Numbered from the stretch's first letter, positions 7,727-14,789 are shown. The stretch: DNA of 16,901 nucleotides from Acidimicrobiaceae bacterium (GCA_013044365.1 JABEUP010000222.1:1-16901), one strand, 5' to 3'. Program-made: numbers and translations. Notes: generated by a model from the sequence alone, not told the origin.

Positions 7727-8872
7727 TTAGCTGAAAAGCGTTTTCGCACTCTCGATCTTCATGTTTTTCATGAGCTCGTTGTAGAGTGCTGTTTCTCCGC
7801 TTGTGCCCGGAGCGAATTTCTGCGTATTGAAATCGGCATCTTTTAGATTCACGCTGCCGAGACGATCGGCGAAATGAGCCACCCCAATAACTTGTCCAAT
7901 TTCCCCGCCACGGCACATATCGACATAGAGATTCCGGAATGCGCGCATAAAAGCTCGGAAACCATTGGTTCGAGCAAGGATGTTCCCTTGACCCCGATCT
8001 TCCCACGCTTCAGGCCACTTCTGGCGCACAGCGGAAAAGTAGTTGTTGACCAACTTAGCAATTGCCACATCCTGCTCTTCAATGAACAAGTTCCTAAAGG
8101 GAAATTTCTGTAGTTCGTCTCGGCTCGCAATCTTGATGCTCTTGCCGCGCATCAGGAGATCCCGATCCGTCAGGGGCTTTTCGGAAATCAAGCCCAGCAA
8201 ACAGTTCACGACTGTCGCTTGCGTCAATGTTTCCCCTGTGCGGCCAACTGTGCGTGTACCAAGACGCTTGATCCTCTGGTACAGCGGTCCCTTCTCTGCT
8301 CGGTCCAGGGCTACGGCAACTTCATGAGCTGTCTTTTGAGGGCTCCGCGACTTTGCGTAGTCAAAAAGGTCGTAGACTAGGCTCTTATTGACCTTCGTCT
8401 GGGCCAAATTGACAGTCGCGAATATGTTAGCCTGATCGGCAATATCAGCCTCCACAAAGATTGTCACATTAAGTTCGAAAAGTCTCTCATTGCTCAGCTT
8501 GCGCAAGCCCTCAAGCCGGTGCTGCCCGTCCAGGATCTTTGCGATATGTCCATAGTCGATGTTCTCGGTCGAGTGCAACGTCATTATATTTTTTTCTTCA
8601 TCCCAGTCGACGCATTCCCCCTCAATCGCAAGGATGATAGAGGTTGGAAACGTAGCATCCTTGGTGTTGACGTACTCAGACAGCTCCGTGACACGCGTCG
8701 GACTAAGTTTCCGCTGAATACCTAAGTAGTTGTCCAAATCGCGCTCAATCTCCCGAATATCCGCGAACGCGATTTCGAGCAAATCTTTTGCCTGAATGAC
8801 GCCAATGTAGAACTCGCCAATCGGTTGCTGCACCGACAACGCTGGAATCCTAACAGAACGGCTATCTTTCAT
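7727..8872 (-). CDS. DGQHR-domain (DndB-like) protein
   Basis: This 381-residue protein belongs to the DGQHR/DndB-like family. The signature ILDGQHRLEGL lies at 113-123, followed by NIFATVNLAQTKVNKSLVYDLFDY (149-172), the block that normally follows it. DndB in phosphorothioate systems is a DNA-binding regulator of the modification operon, and other DGQHR proteins occur in 7-deazaguanine and uncharacterised defence loci. No dndCDE genes are in this window. The start ATG overlaps the stop of the membrane-protein gene as ATGA, and a strong AGGAGGGGGG Shine-Dalgarno lies just upstream inside that gene, so the two are translationally coupled. It is the last gene of the five-gene unit. A role sensing or binding modified or phage DNA is inference. 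Confidence 0.86.
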   Translation of the reverse strand: MKDSRSVRIPALSVQQPIGEFYIGVIQAKDLLEIAFADIREIERDLDNYLGIQRKLSPTRVTELSEYVNTKDATFPTSIILAIEGECVDWDEEKNIMTLHSTENIDYGHIAKILDGQHRLEGLRKLSNERLFELNVTIFVEADIADQANIFATVNLAQTKVNKSLVYDLFDYAKSRSPQKTAHEVAVALDRAEKGPLYQRIKRLGTRTVGRTGETLTQATVVNCLLGLISEKPLTDRDLLMRGKSIKIASRDELQKFPFRNLFIEEQDVAIAKLVNNYFSAVRQKWPEAWEDRGQGNILARTNGFRAFMRAFRNLYVDMCRGGEIGQVIGVAHFADRLGSVNLKDADFNTQKFAPGTSGETALYNELMKNMKIESAKTLFS

Positions 8873-9444
8873 TGACCCCCCTCCTGAAGCTGAGCCGCCA
8901 TCTTGTCGGCTCGCATACTGCCTTCATCGGCGGGAGGCCTGATTAATCTTCTCTCAAAGACGAGTCCGATATACCAAATGACAATAGCCCCGACATACAA
9001 TAGTAGTGAGGAAGTCCGAATAAATCCTTCGTTCTTGATTGCTTGCATTCTGTCGTATGCAAAGATATACGATGCGCTCAAATACATGACAAGCACCAAG
9101 ATCGAGAGCGTGGTATACATGGGCATGTGGCGCCGTGCCCGATGATATAACGATAGTAGATACGAAAACGGCGCCAGAAGCGCCGAGACCAAGATTAATA
9201 TTTCGCCCGGCTTCCAGTTAGACGCTATAACAGCAGCTACGTCCTCCAACGACAGCGGTGCATTCGGGGTACCAATGTAATGCGAAAGTATGATCGCACC
9301 GAAGGGTAAGTTTGACAGTAGTAACACAATCACAAACTCGCGTAGCGCCTCGGCGTAGATGCTGGCCCAGGCCTTCCTTATCTTAGCCTTGGCACTTTCA
9401 CGCCAGCTGCTGAATACCTGCGAGGCGCTTTCAATCCAGGACAT
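8869..9444 (-). CDS. Four-helix membrane protein of unknown function in the restriction-modification operon
   Basis: I do not recognise a family. The 191-residue product starts with an amphipathic, basic N-terminal segment (1-35; MSWIESASQVF, then KAKIRKAWASIY). Four hydrophobic helices follow at about 36-57, 80-100, 110-130 and 145-165, and the C-terminal tail is charged (ERRLIRPPADEGSMRADK). No catalytic motif is visible. I chose the ATG at 9444 because it overlaps the end of the methyltransferase gene by 14 bases, has GAGAG just upstream, and removes a low-complexity extension that would lie inside that gene. The tight overlap with neighbours on both sides argues it works with them. Small multi-helix proteins in defence operons are often membrane-damaging effectors, so that is my first hypothesis; a transport or anchoring role is equally possible. 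Confidence 0.85.
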   Translation of the reverse strand: MSWIESASQVFSSWRESAKAKIRKAWASIYAEALREFVIVLLLSNLPFGAIILSHYIGTPNAPLSLEDVAAVIASNWKPGEILILVSALLAPFSYLLSLYHRARRHMPMYTTLSILVLVMYLSASYIFAYDRMQAIKNEGFIRTSSLLLYVGAIVIWYIGLVFERRLIRPPADEGSMRADKMAAQLQEGGQ

Positions 9445-10114
9445 ATCTCTCGGTGCGCTCGCAAAGCTCAAAGGCCGTAATTTCAGCCTGTGAATGGTTG
9501 GCGTAGGTCTTCCACGTGGGGTGATAACTGTCGTCAGCTTGGTTGCCCCAAACTGACCAGTTGGCCCGTGTTCCCCGTGCAAACAGTTCAAGATACGGCC
9601 CTGGGCTGCATGATTCGATGATGTCGTACATTTCGTCAGGCTTGCGGGAATGTTCGCGCTTCTGCGTTGCCACGAAATTCACTTGGCGTCGACCAGGCGC
9701 GAGTGTACGCGCATTCTTGCCGCGCACCCCGAACAGGATTACCTCGGTAACGTTCCGGAAGTAGAAGCCCACCCCGCGCCCATCCGGGCCGCCATCTTTG
9801 CGAATCTTGTGCCAGATTACGTTAGTCTTGTATTGAAATCCCCACGCTTCCATGACCCGTAATCCTTCAGGCAACAGCGCATTCGGCACCCACAGATACA
9901 GGTGCGCGGTGTCGTCAGCCAATGCCTGCACAGGCATCCCAACGATTTCTTCTAGCGTCATCGTCCCGTACCGACTTAATCGTTTATGCTCGGGGGCCAT
10001 TTTGCCGGTCCGATTCTGGAACTGCCACGGCGGATCCGCCAGGATCGTTCGGAAATGCTTGCCGGCGAATTGCTCTTGGATCTCGGCTGCCAGATTAGGC
10101 GTGGTCTTTTTCAT
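9431..10114 (-). CDS. MT-A70 family adenine-N6 DNA methyltransferase
   Basis: This 227-residue protein has the MT-A70 catalytic motif ILADPPWQF (DPPW at 27-30) near its N-terminus, the downstream blocks TAHLYLWVPNALLPEGL and YKTNVIWHKIRKDG, and the SAM-binding region SPGPYLELFARGTRANWSVWGN near the C-terminus. This order of motifs fits the bacterial MT-A70 group that includes M.MunI-type enzymes. It most likely methylates adenine in the recognition site of the adjacent endonuclease and so protects the chromosome. Its ATG lies inside the last codons of the endonuclease gene (20-base overlap). Finding the methylase downstream of the nuclease means the operon needs some other way to make methylation come first when it enters a new cell; the ribbon-helix-helix regulator may provide it. 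The exact site specificity cannot be read from sequence. Confidence 0.93.
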   Translation of the reverse strand: MKKTTPNLAAEIQEQFAGKHFRTILADPPWQFQNRTGKMAPEHKRLSRYGTMTLEEIVGMPVQALADDTAHLYLWVPNALLPEGLRVMEAWGFQYKTNVIWHKIRKDGGPDGRGVGFYFRNVTEVILFGVRGKNARTLAPGRRQVNFVATQKREHSRKPDEMYDIIESCSPGPYLELFARGTRANWSVWGNQADDSYHPTWKTYANHSQAEITAFELCERTERYVLD

Positions 10115-10898
10115 TGTCGTCCCAGTCAGTGATAAGAGCAGGTGTGATCCCCAGGGCTAGAACTGGGCATCCACCGTGTCGCCCAGCGTTTAGCCTATAG
10201 AGCAGTTTTCCCATCCAAGTCGTGCTTGCGCCGTACTTAGTCTTGATCAGCTTCGGTTTCCCGTTTTTATCCAACTTCGGATTGCCATCTGCATCGAGTT
10301 CCGGACCAAGCTTCTCAAAGACCTCGTTCAACGACGACCCGCGAGTCAGAAGCACGGCTGCGTCGATAAGATCACATTCGTGAAAGGCCCGGAATGCGTA
10401 GAGGTCCCGATCGAAAGTCTGATCTTTGCTGTTCCATTCCAAGTCAAAGGCGACGCGGTTCTTGACGTAGTCAACCTTATGACCGTCAAGGAAATTTTCA
10501 CGCTTGATATGTTCGACGTGAAAGCCCTTGCTGACGAGTTCCTCGGTAGTCTCCGTTCCTCCTTCGCCTTCCGGTTCGTCGCCGTTCCCTTCGCTCCTGC
10601 TCTTCTTGCCGCTCGAACCCGAAACTTTCGTTATCAGGAGGTCGCCTTTTATGCGGGTTTCTCTCCAGCCCTTGTCGCGCAACAGCCCGGATACCCTCTT
10701 CGGGATTTCGGACTCGTTACCTCCCGGTTTACGGATATCATCCAGCGTAATCCGGAATGCGCGTAATCCTTCAAGGATCTCCCCGAACTCTAGCGGGCAT
10801 CCTGTGTGTAGAACCTGAGCAGCATTGCGGTAGTTATGCACTTCGTATAGTTCGCGAATGTCCTTCGGAATAAATTTGTCGGAAGTATCTACGCTCAT
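10095..10898 (-). CDS. BglII/BstYI-type type II restriction endonuclease
   Basis: This 267-residue protein matches the BglII/BstYI family. The catalytic core is HKVDYVKNRVAFDLEWNSKD (140-159), with Asp143 and the Asp152-Leu-Glu154 pair in the positions of the BglII/BstYI active-site acids, followed by FDRDLYAFRAF and DAAVLLTRGSS. The C-terminal signature is KTKYGASTTWMGKLLYRL, then GRHGGCPVLALGIT. A charged, Gly/Glu/Ser-rich linker (about 94-122) separates the N-terminal region from the nuclease core. BglII cuts AGATCT and BstYI cuts RGATCY; a related target is likely but not proven. The start has AAGGAG nine bases upstream inside the regulator gene and overlaps that gene's stop as ATGA. With the overlapping MT-A70 methylase it forms a type II restriction-modification pair. 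Confidence 0.9.
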   Translation of the reverse strand: MSVDTSDKFIPKDIRELYEVHNYRNAAQVLHTGCPLEFGEILEGLRAFRITLDDIRKPGGNESEIPKRVSGLLRDKGWRETRIKGDLLITKVSGSSGKKSRSEGNGDEPEGEGGTETTEELVSKGFHVEHIKRENFLDGHKVDYVKNRVAFDLEWNSKDQTFDRDLYAFRAFHECDLIDAAVLLTRGSSLNEVFEKLGPELDADGNPKLDKNGKPKLIKTKYGASTTWMGKLLYRLNAGRHGGCPVLALGITPALITDWDDNEKDHA

Positions 10899-11116
10899 GC
10901 TGACCTACTCCTTCCCGATTCCGAGTCAGCAAACAGAGGCCACTGATCCATAACATATTTTTCGGCAGCGTCGCGCACGATCCAGGCGAGGGAAACCTTC
11001 TTTTCTTGTGCAATGCGTTCAAGGGTATCGTAGAGATCGCGCGGGAAACTAACTGAAGTGCGCAATGTTTTTGCTTTGGTTTTCGACTTCACCGTCTGTG
11101 TTGATCTCGTGGCCAT
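10895..11116 (-). CDS. Ribbon-helix-helix regulator heading the restriction-modification operon
   Basis: This is a 73-residue CopG/Arc-type protein. The ribbon-helix-helix core is LRTSVSFPRDLYDTLERIAQ, then EKKVSLAWIVRDAAEKYV (about 18-55), preceded by a basic N-terminus (MATRSTQTVKSKTKAK). I chose the ATG at 11116 because GAGAGG lies seven bases upstream; a longer frame starting at 11167 would extend over the promoter. It overlaps the endonuclease start by four bases. Many restriction-modification systems use a small controller (C) protein to delay nuclease expression; this protein is not the usual HTH C protein but occupies the same position. Two CACCACAT direct repeats 10 bp apart just upstream fit the tandem binding of such repressors, so autorepression is likely. 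Confidence 0.85.
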   Translation of the reverse strand: MATRSTQTVKSKTKAKTLRTSVSFPRDLYDTLERIAQEKKVSLAWIVRDAAEKYVMDQWPLFADSESGRSRSA

Positions 11117-11138
11117 AGTAGCGCCTCTCGTTAGAGTG

Positions 11139-11174
11139 CACCACATTACACCACATAGGTGCGTCAACTTGCAA
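11139..11174 (-). promoter_or_regulatory. Promoter with tandem operator for the five-gene operon
   Basis: On the minus strand, TTGCAA (11174-11169) and TGTAAT (11150-11145) form -35 and -10 boxes with an 18-base spacer, about 29 bases before the regulator start. Overlapping them are two copies of CACCACAT on the plus strand (11139-11146 and 11149-11156), exactly 10 bp apart. Ribbon-helix-helix repressors commonly bind such phased repeats. Bound protein would cover the -10 box. Confidence 0.6.
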
Positions 11175-11803
11175 CAAAATATGGGAGCGCCCCCATGCCC
11201 ACCTTAAAGCCAACTCTTAGTTCGAGTATCACCACAACTATCCCGTCTTAAGAGCAATTTCCTGCAACCCGGGGATAGCGGAGGGGCTGGTCTTGCTGGC
11301 CGATGGAAAGCCAGTACCGATTGGCCAGTTCGAGACATTTTTAAGACAAAGCTGAAAGAGCTGAAATTGAGGGGAATGTCAGCTTACGCAATGATCGGCA
11401 GGCCGAAATGGGCACGATGTCGCCACCTATTGATGGTTAAGTCAGCCATTCACACGGCGTGCCTCTCAATGACGGCAATCTGCGAGATACCAGTCGTTTA
11501 ACCGAGCCAGCGCCGCCGGCCGCAATGGCCGACGACCTGTCCTCGGCCTTAGCGGCCGGTGGTGTTTACTGAGTTGAATGCTCGGTATCGCGCTGGTTGC
11601 CGACTTCAACCTGTTTCTTTGTCTGAGTGACCATTTTTCACTGGCAACGGACAGCACCGTGCCCTTTGCGGTCATATGGATTAGTCGAAAGCAGACCTTC
11701 ACATTGCATGGCTACATCGCTAAGTCGAGGCGTCGAATAGTCATTGGTCGTGTGGCGAGTCCAGGACGGGTGGGAAAGGCTGGTGCCGTATGGAGTTCCG
11801 AAA
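11175..11803. other. Gene-poor interval between the restriction-modification operon and the DUF3883 gene
   Basis: I see no convincing gene. A plus-strand frame is open from about 11206 to 11498 (containing the segment KTKLKELKLRGMSAYAMIGRPKW), but it lacks a good start and a ribosome binding site, and I recognise no family; it could be a gene remnant. The stretch also holds the long folded element at 11496-11579. Confidence 0.45.
11496..11579. other. Imperfect palindrome resembling an integron attC site
   Basis: The outer ends GTTTAAC (11496-11502) and GTTGAAT (11573-11579) fit the attC core consensuses RYYYAAC and GTTRRRY, and all seven positions can pair (two G-T). Inside, 11509-11523 pairs with 11552-11566 over 15 positions (three G-T). 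A further perfect GGCCGA/TCGGCC stem (11527-11532 with 11543-11548) caps it. Unpaired spacers lie between the core ends and the long stem, as in attC. The 84-base length is within the attC range. There is no T-tract on either side, so it is a poor intrinsic terminator. No integrase or second site is visible, so this is tentative. Confidence 0.4.
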
Positions 11804-12949
11804 TTAAAACTTGTCATCGTCGAGGTCGAATCTGACAACGTAAGCACATGGGCTAACCTCACTATTCGAGTAAACATCCATCGCATGCCTTGCCACGAGG
11901 TCTTGCGGCTTTCCACCCTTACCATAGCGGACTAGATAGAAATAATACCCGGGGCTGTTTTCAGCAGATTTTGACACTGCAAGTTCGTTTTCCGATAGGA
12001 AAAATCTGAAGCACTCGTCCTTCCAATCACGGCCTAGTGACTTGACCTCAATATATCTCTCCTGGCCTGGGGCGCTAAAGGAAAGAAAATCATACCCATA
12101 AGAAGGAATGTCACGCCGATCTTCAATTTTCCGAACAAGTGCTTCATAGCCGAGGCCAACTAAACGATTCTTCTCCCATTCGACGGCGAACTCCTCGCTC
12201 GCTTTTCCTATTGCGTCGCGGTTCGCATTTAGGTCGTCGAAATTGACTTTACGTCTCCTCTTTTTCGGCGGCTTTTTAATCTCTATAGCCTGCAATACAC
12301 TCAGATCTCCTCGAATGAACTTTGCGTACAGAAAAGACATGAATTTGGGGTTGCTCCAGTTTTTCGTGATCTTATTTTTGAGCTTTTCTTCATAAAGCAA
12401 ATGCTGATATTCGCTTATAAATACTCCTTCTGGGATATGCAGGCCTGACGCAATTTGCTCAAGATGTTCTGAACTACAGACATTTAGATAGATGTCAGGA
12501 AAGTAAAGGCTAAGTATTTTTGCCTTGAACATCTGCGATAATGGGTTTTTATCGATCTCTTGAAAATTCTTTGATTTCCCTGCCTCAACAAGGGCTAGTA
12601 GCGCCACCTTTACAGTATCGAATGCTTTATTCTTGGAGACCCCAAACTTCTGTGTAAACCGATATTTCATTTCGGGGTCAGACTTTGTCTTGCCGTAGTA
12701 AATACCGAACTTGTTGGCCGTGGCGCCTTGAATGTTCGCCCACGCCTTTGTTTTTGCTTCAACCCGCGCACAGAACGAAGGCGTACCTTTGCCAATGACA
12801 TATTCATCGAGGGTAATGTCTTTGAGGCGGGGCAGCGGGTAGGCTCTAAGAAATTCACCTCGTACACTTACGGCGGCGTCTTCATAGGCAGTATCGAAAT
12901 TTTTCGCGAAGGCTAGAAGTTCAGATTTTTCAAGCGACGTTTTTGGCAT
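11804..12949 (-). CDS. Two-domain DUF3883 (restriction-nuclease-like) protein
   Basis: The C-terminal part (about 242-381) of this 381-residue protein matches DUF3883, a PD-(D/E)XK nuclease-like domain. It has the lead-in GKASEEFAVEWEKNRL (248-263), then GYDFLSF with Asp287 and the catalytic-type EVKSLG with Glu301 and Lys303. The N-terminal 220 residues have no family I can name with certainty; the YVIGKGTPSFCARVE segment and the helical region around NPLSQMFKAKILSLYFPD look like a DNA- or base-reading module of the kind joined to restriction nucleases. A basic linker (KKPPKKRRRK, 225-234) separates the two parts. The start ATG has AAGGAA five bases upstream. It sits alone between the restriction-modification operon and broken nuclease genes. 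A type IV or stand-alone restriction role is inferred. Confidence 0.8.
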   Translation of the reverse strand: MPKTSLEKSELLAFAKNFDTAYEDAAVSVRGEFLRAYPLPRLKDITLDEYVIGKGTPSFCARVEAKTKAWANIQGATANKFGIYYGKTKSDPEMKYRFTQKFGVSKNKAFDTVKVALLALVEAGKSKNFQEIDKNPLSQMFKAKILSLYFPDIYLNVCSSEHLEQIASGLHIPEGVFISEYQHLLYEEKLKNKITKNWSNPKFMSFLYAKFIRGDLSVLQAIEIKKPPKKRRRKVNFDDLNANRDAIGKASEEFAVEWEKNRLVGLGYEALVRKIEDRRDIPSYGYDFLSFSAPGQERYIEVKSLGRDWKDECFRFFLSENELAVSKSAENSPGYYFYLVRYGKGGKPQDLVARHAMDVYSNSEVSPCAYVVRFDLDDDKF

Positions 12950-13058
12950 GGAAATTCCTTCTCATTTGACGAACATAGGCTCATTCACGATACTCGCCCA
13001 CAGGACAGTCGGACGGACGCATGACATCAACTTAGCCGGTTCACATACGCTCCGCGGC

Positions 13059-13679
13059 CTAGCCCTTGCGGCTTAAGAATTGGTTGACAATTTGCTCAAC
13101 TTTGTCCTCAGGAAACTCGTAGCCGCCAAACACACGAAATAGTGGCTTGGTTGCTTCATAGAAATGCTGGTAGATGACGGAGGGTGCGGTGTTAATGGGC
13201 AAGAGAACATGTGACTTCTTCTCGTCGTCCGCCGCAGTCAAATGCTGCATGAATAGTCGGTCTGGATTCTGCCAACTTGATAAGAGCCTTTTTGCCAACC
13301 GACACCACCTGAAACTAAAGACAAGAGGAGCTTCCTTACTGTAGCCAATTGCCTTCGCGAAGGCCTGTCCGATGACCAGAGACTCAGCAACATATGCCAT
13401 TTGGATATATGGGTCGAGTACAGTCATAGGCGTCGGAGTTGGTCCGATCATCTGCAAGTCATCCAGAAGCCCTCTTCGGTGATAAAACTGCCCATTAGGG
13501 TTGGCCCGCCAGAATTCAATTGCCCTCCAATACCATTTCTACATGCTCTTGAGGATACGGAACTTCTTCGATTTCCTTTACAAGGGTTCGGCGCATGTCG
13601 TAAAGATCTAACGTAAGAATTTTGGGCGAAGCACGGGTTTATCGCCCAGGGCCCCCTCCACTGTAGGATCAGGGTTCAC
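13059..13679 (-). pseudogene. Frameshifted gene for a 206-residue hypothetical protein
   Basis: Three pieces in two frames read as one protein. Starting at GTG 13679 (VNPDPTVEGALGDKPVLRPK), the frame is lost at an A4 run (13620-13623, one base short). It continues in the next frame as ILTLDLYDMRRTLVKEIEEV, then PYPQEHVEMVLE, and is restored at a G3 run (13523-13525, one base extra) into AIEFWRANPNGQFYHRR and on to SRKG at the stop. The two shifts cancel, giving exactly 207 codons including the stop. The FWRANPNGQFYHRR and AYVAESLVIGQAFAKAI segments recall a C-terminal region I associate with some AlbA/AAA_4-type putative DNA-binding proteins, with low confidence. The GTG overlaps the stop of the upstream nuclease gene, so the two formed an operon. 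An in-frame stop ends translation after 23 residues as the sequence stands. Confidence 0.6.
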
Positions 13680-14329
13680 GTGGCGGTTCCTTGGGCACAT
13701 ACCGTTCGAATTCGACTCCCAACATTTTGAGTTTTGCTGCAAAAGGAAGTACCAGCAGAACTCCAGCTACACCGGCAAGAGCGAGCTGCTTAATTGTGAG
13801 TTGAACGACGCCTGACACATCAAGCCCAAACATGATCGCCACGACGGATGAGAGAAGTACACAGGTAAGTTGAAAAGTGTCTACCGCATCACGAACATTT
13901 GCTGTGCGAGCTGCTTTCTGCCCAGATTTGTCTCCCCCGATCAGCGCGTCGTACGTCGGAAACTCATCTGGAAAAACTTCCTTCGTGTCTCCGTCTGGGA
14001 GAATTTGTGAGATGTCGAACCGGTGGCCAGAGTCTGAAAGAGGTGGAAAAAAACAAGTACAAGGGAATATGCGGCTTACCCAGAATGCGCCTGTATTGAA
14101 GAAGCTGAGAGATTGCAGAACGAAGAGCTTTGTGATCTCGCGAGCCCTTCACCTCAATCAAGGCGATGATCTCACTGCGGCGGGAGTCGATGATTGCGAG
14201 ATCGGCTCGGCATGCCCTCCCTTCAGACCCTGAACCGATTACTGCTTCCAGCAATATTTCGGACTTGGGATAAGCCTTCTCGAGGACGAGGTAATCGTAA
14301 ACGGAAGCTTCGGTATTGCGCTCGTTCAT
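13669..14329 (-). pseudogene. Membrane-anchored PD-(D/E)XK nuclease-like protein, frameshifted at a T7 run
   Basis: The N-terminal part (from ATG 14329) has a nuclease fold signature: RADLAIIDSRR (41-51, Asp43), then IIALIEVKGSRDHKA (54-68, Glu59-Val-Lys61) and a QLLQYRR helix, similar to the HsdR-N-like core. At a run of seven T (minus strand; plus-strand 14047-14053) the frame breaks. Removing one T gives LYLFFPPLSDSGHRFDISQI, then LPDGDTKEVFPDEFPTYDAL, and the frame stays open to the TGA at 13669. The restored 219-residue protein ends with two hydrophobic helices (QLTCVLLSSVVAIMFGL and QLALAGVAGVLLVLPFAA) and a charged tail. As written, the first frame ends after 121 residues without the membrane part. 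I infer a membrane-tethered nuclease of unknown role. No clear Shine-Dalgarno precedes the ATG. Confidence 0.65.
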
Positions 14330-14755
14330 GTTCGATTATTGAGCCATAACAGTGTTTACACAGGGCGCGGGGATCCGTATAACATTTGACATTGATGACG
14401 CCAAGAATGGCATTCTGAGGTCATCTTTTCCATTCACTTGGAGTTTTCGCTGCCAGTATAACAACAACACTCTGCCGGAAACCGAGAAAGTTTTCGCAGG
14501 TGTTCAGGCACAAGCCATTCTGCAGACTTATCTAACCAATCGAATGACTGGTTTGTGGCATCTGTACTGGTGACGGCTCTTGGCCGACTGTGCGCGTTCG
14601 GTTTCCTGCCCGGAAAACAGCCGTTGACTTGAAGACTGGTGTCTGAATGTCTGCAATATCGCAGACTTTGCGTAATGCCAATATCGGCCAACTCCGGACA
14701 CTCCTGAATATTCTCGATAGCAGACTTTCACCGCGAAACGTTTATTCTGCCCCAC
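14330..14755. other. Gene-poor interval between divergent nuclease-like and toxin-antitoxin genes
   Basis: I see no credible gene here. It must carry the upstream region of the minus-strand nuclease-like gene. A perfect 6-base inverted repeat, GTCTGC-AATATC-GCAGAC, lies at 14649-14666; otherwise nothing stands out. Confidence 0.5.
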
Positions 14756-14783
14756 TTGACGGTATACGGCATTGCCGTATAAT
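14756..14783 (+). promoter_or_regulatory. Toxin-antitoxin promoter with palindromic operator
   Basis: TTGACG (14756-14761) and a perfect TATAAT (14778-14783) are separated by 16 bases. The spacer is filled by the perfect palindrome TATACGGC-ATT-GCCGTATA (14763-14781), which runs into the -10 box. This is a textbook autorepression site for an antitoxin dimer. The toxin ATG begins only six bases after the -10 box, so the transcript start would fall at or next to the start codon and the mRNA would be leaderless. Confidence 0.82.
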
Positions 14784-14789
14784 CTCTTT

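Noticed and set aside
4891..8872. A full phosphorothioate (Dnd/Ssp) system, because DndB-like and SspE-like proteins are both present
   Set aside because: No DndA/C/D/E or SspB/C/D-like genes are in the window, and the two proteins are in separate transcripts 700 bases apart.
11206..11498. Plus-strand open frame with the segment KTKLKELKLRGMSAYAMIGRPKW
   Set aside because: It has no good start codon or ribosome binding site and matches no family I know. It may be a gene remnant but I cannot support a call.
11509..11566. Long stem read as an intrinsic terminator
   Set aside because: No T-tract follows on either strand, and the structure is longer and more branched than a terminator, so the attC-like reading was preferred.
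14649..14666. GTCTGC-AATATC-GCAGAC inverted repeat as a regulatory site
   Set aside because: The arms are only six bases and it is 90 bases upstream of the clear toxin-antitoxin promoter. Such repeats occur by chance, so no function is claimed.
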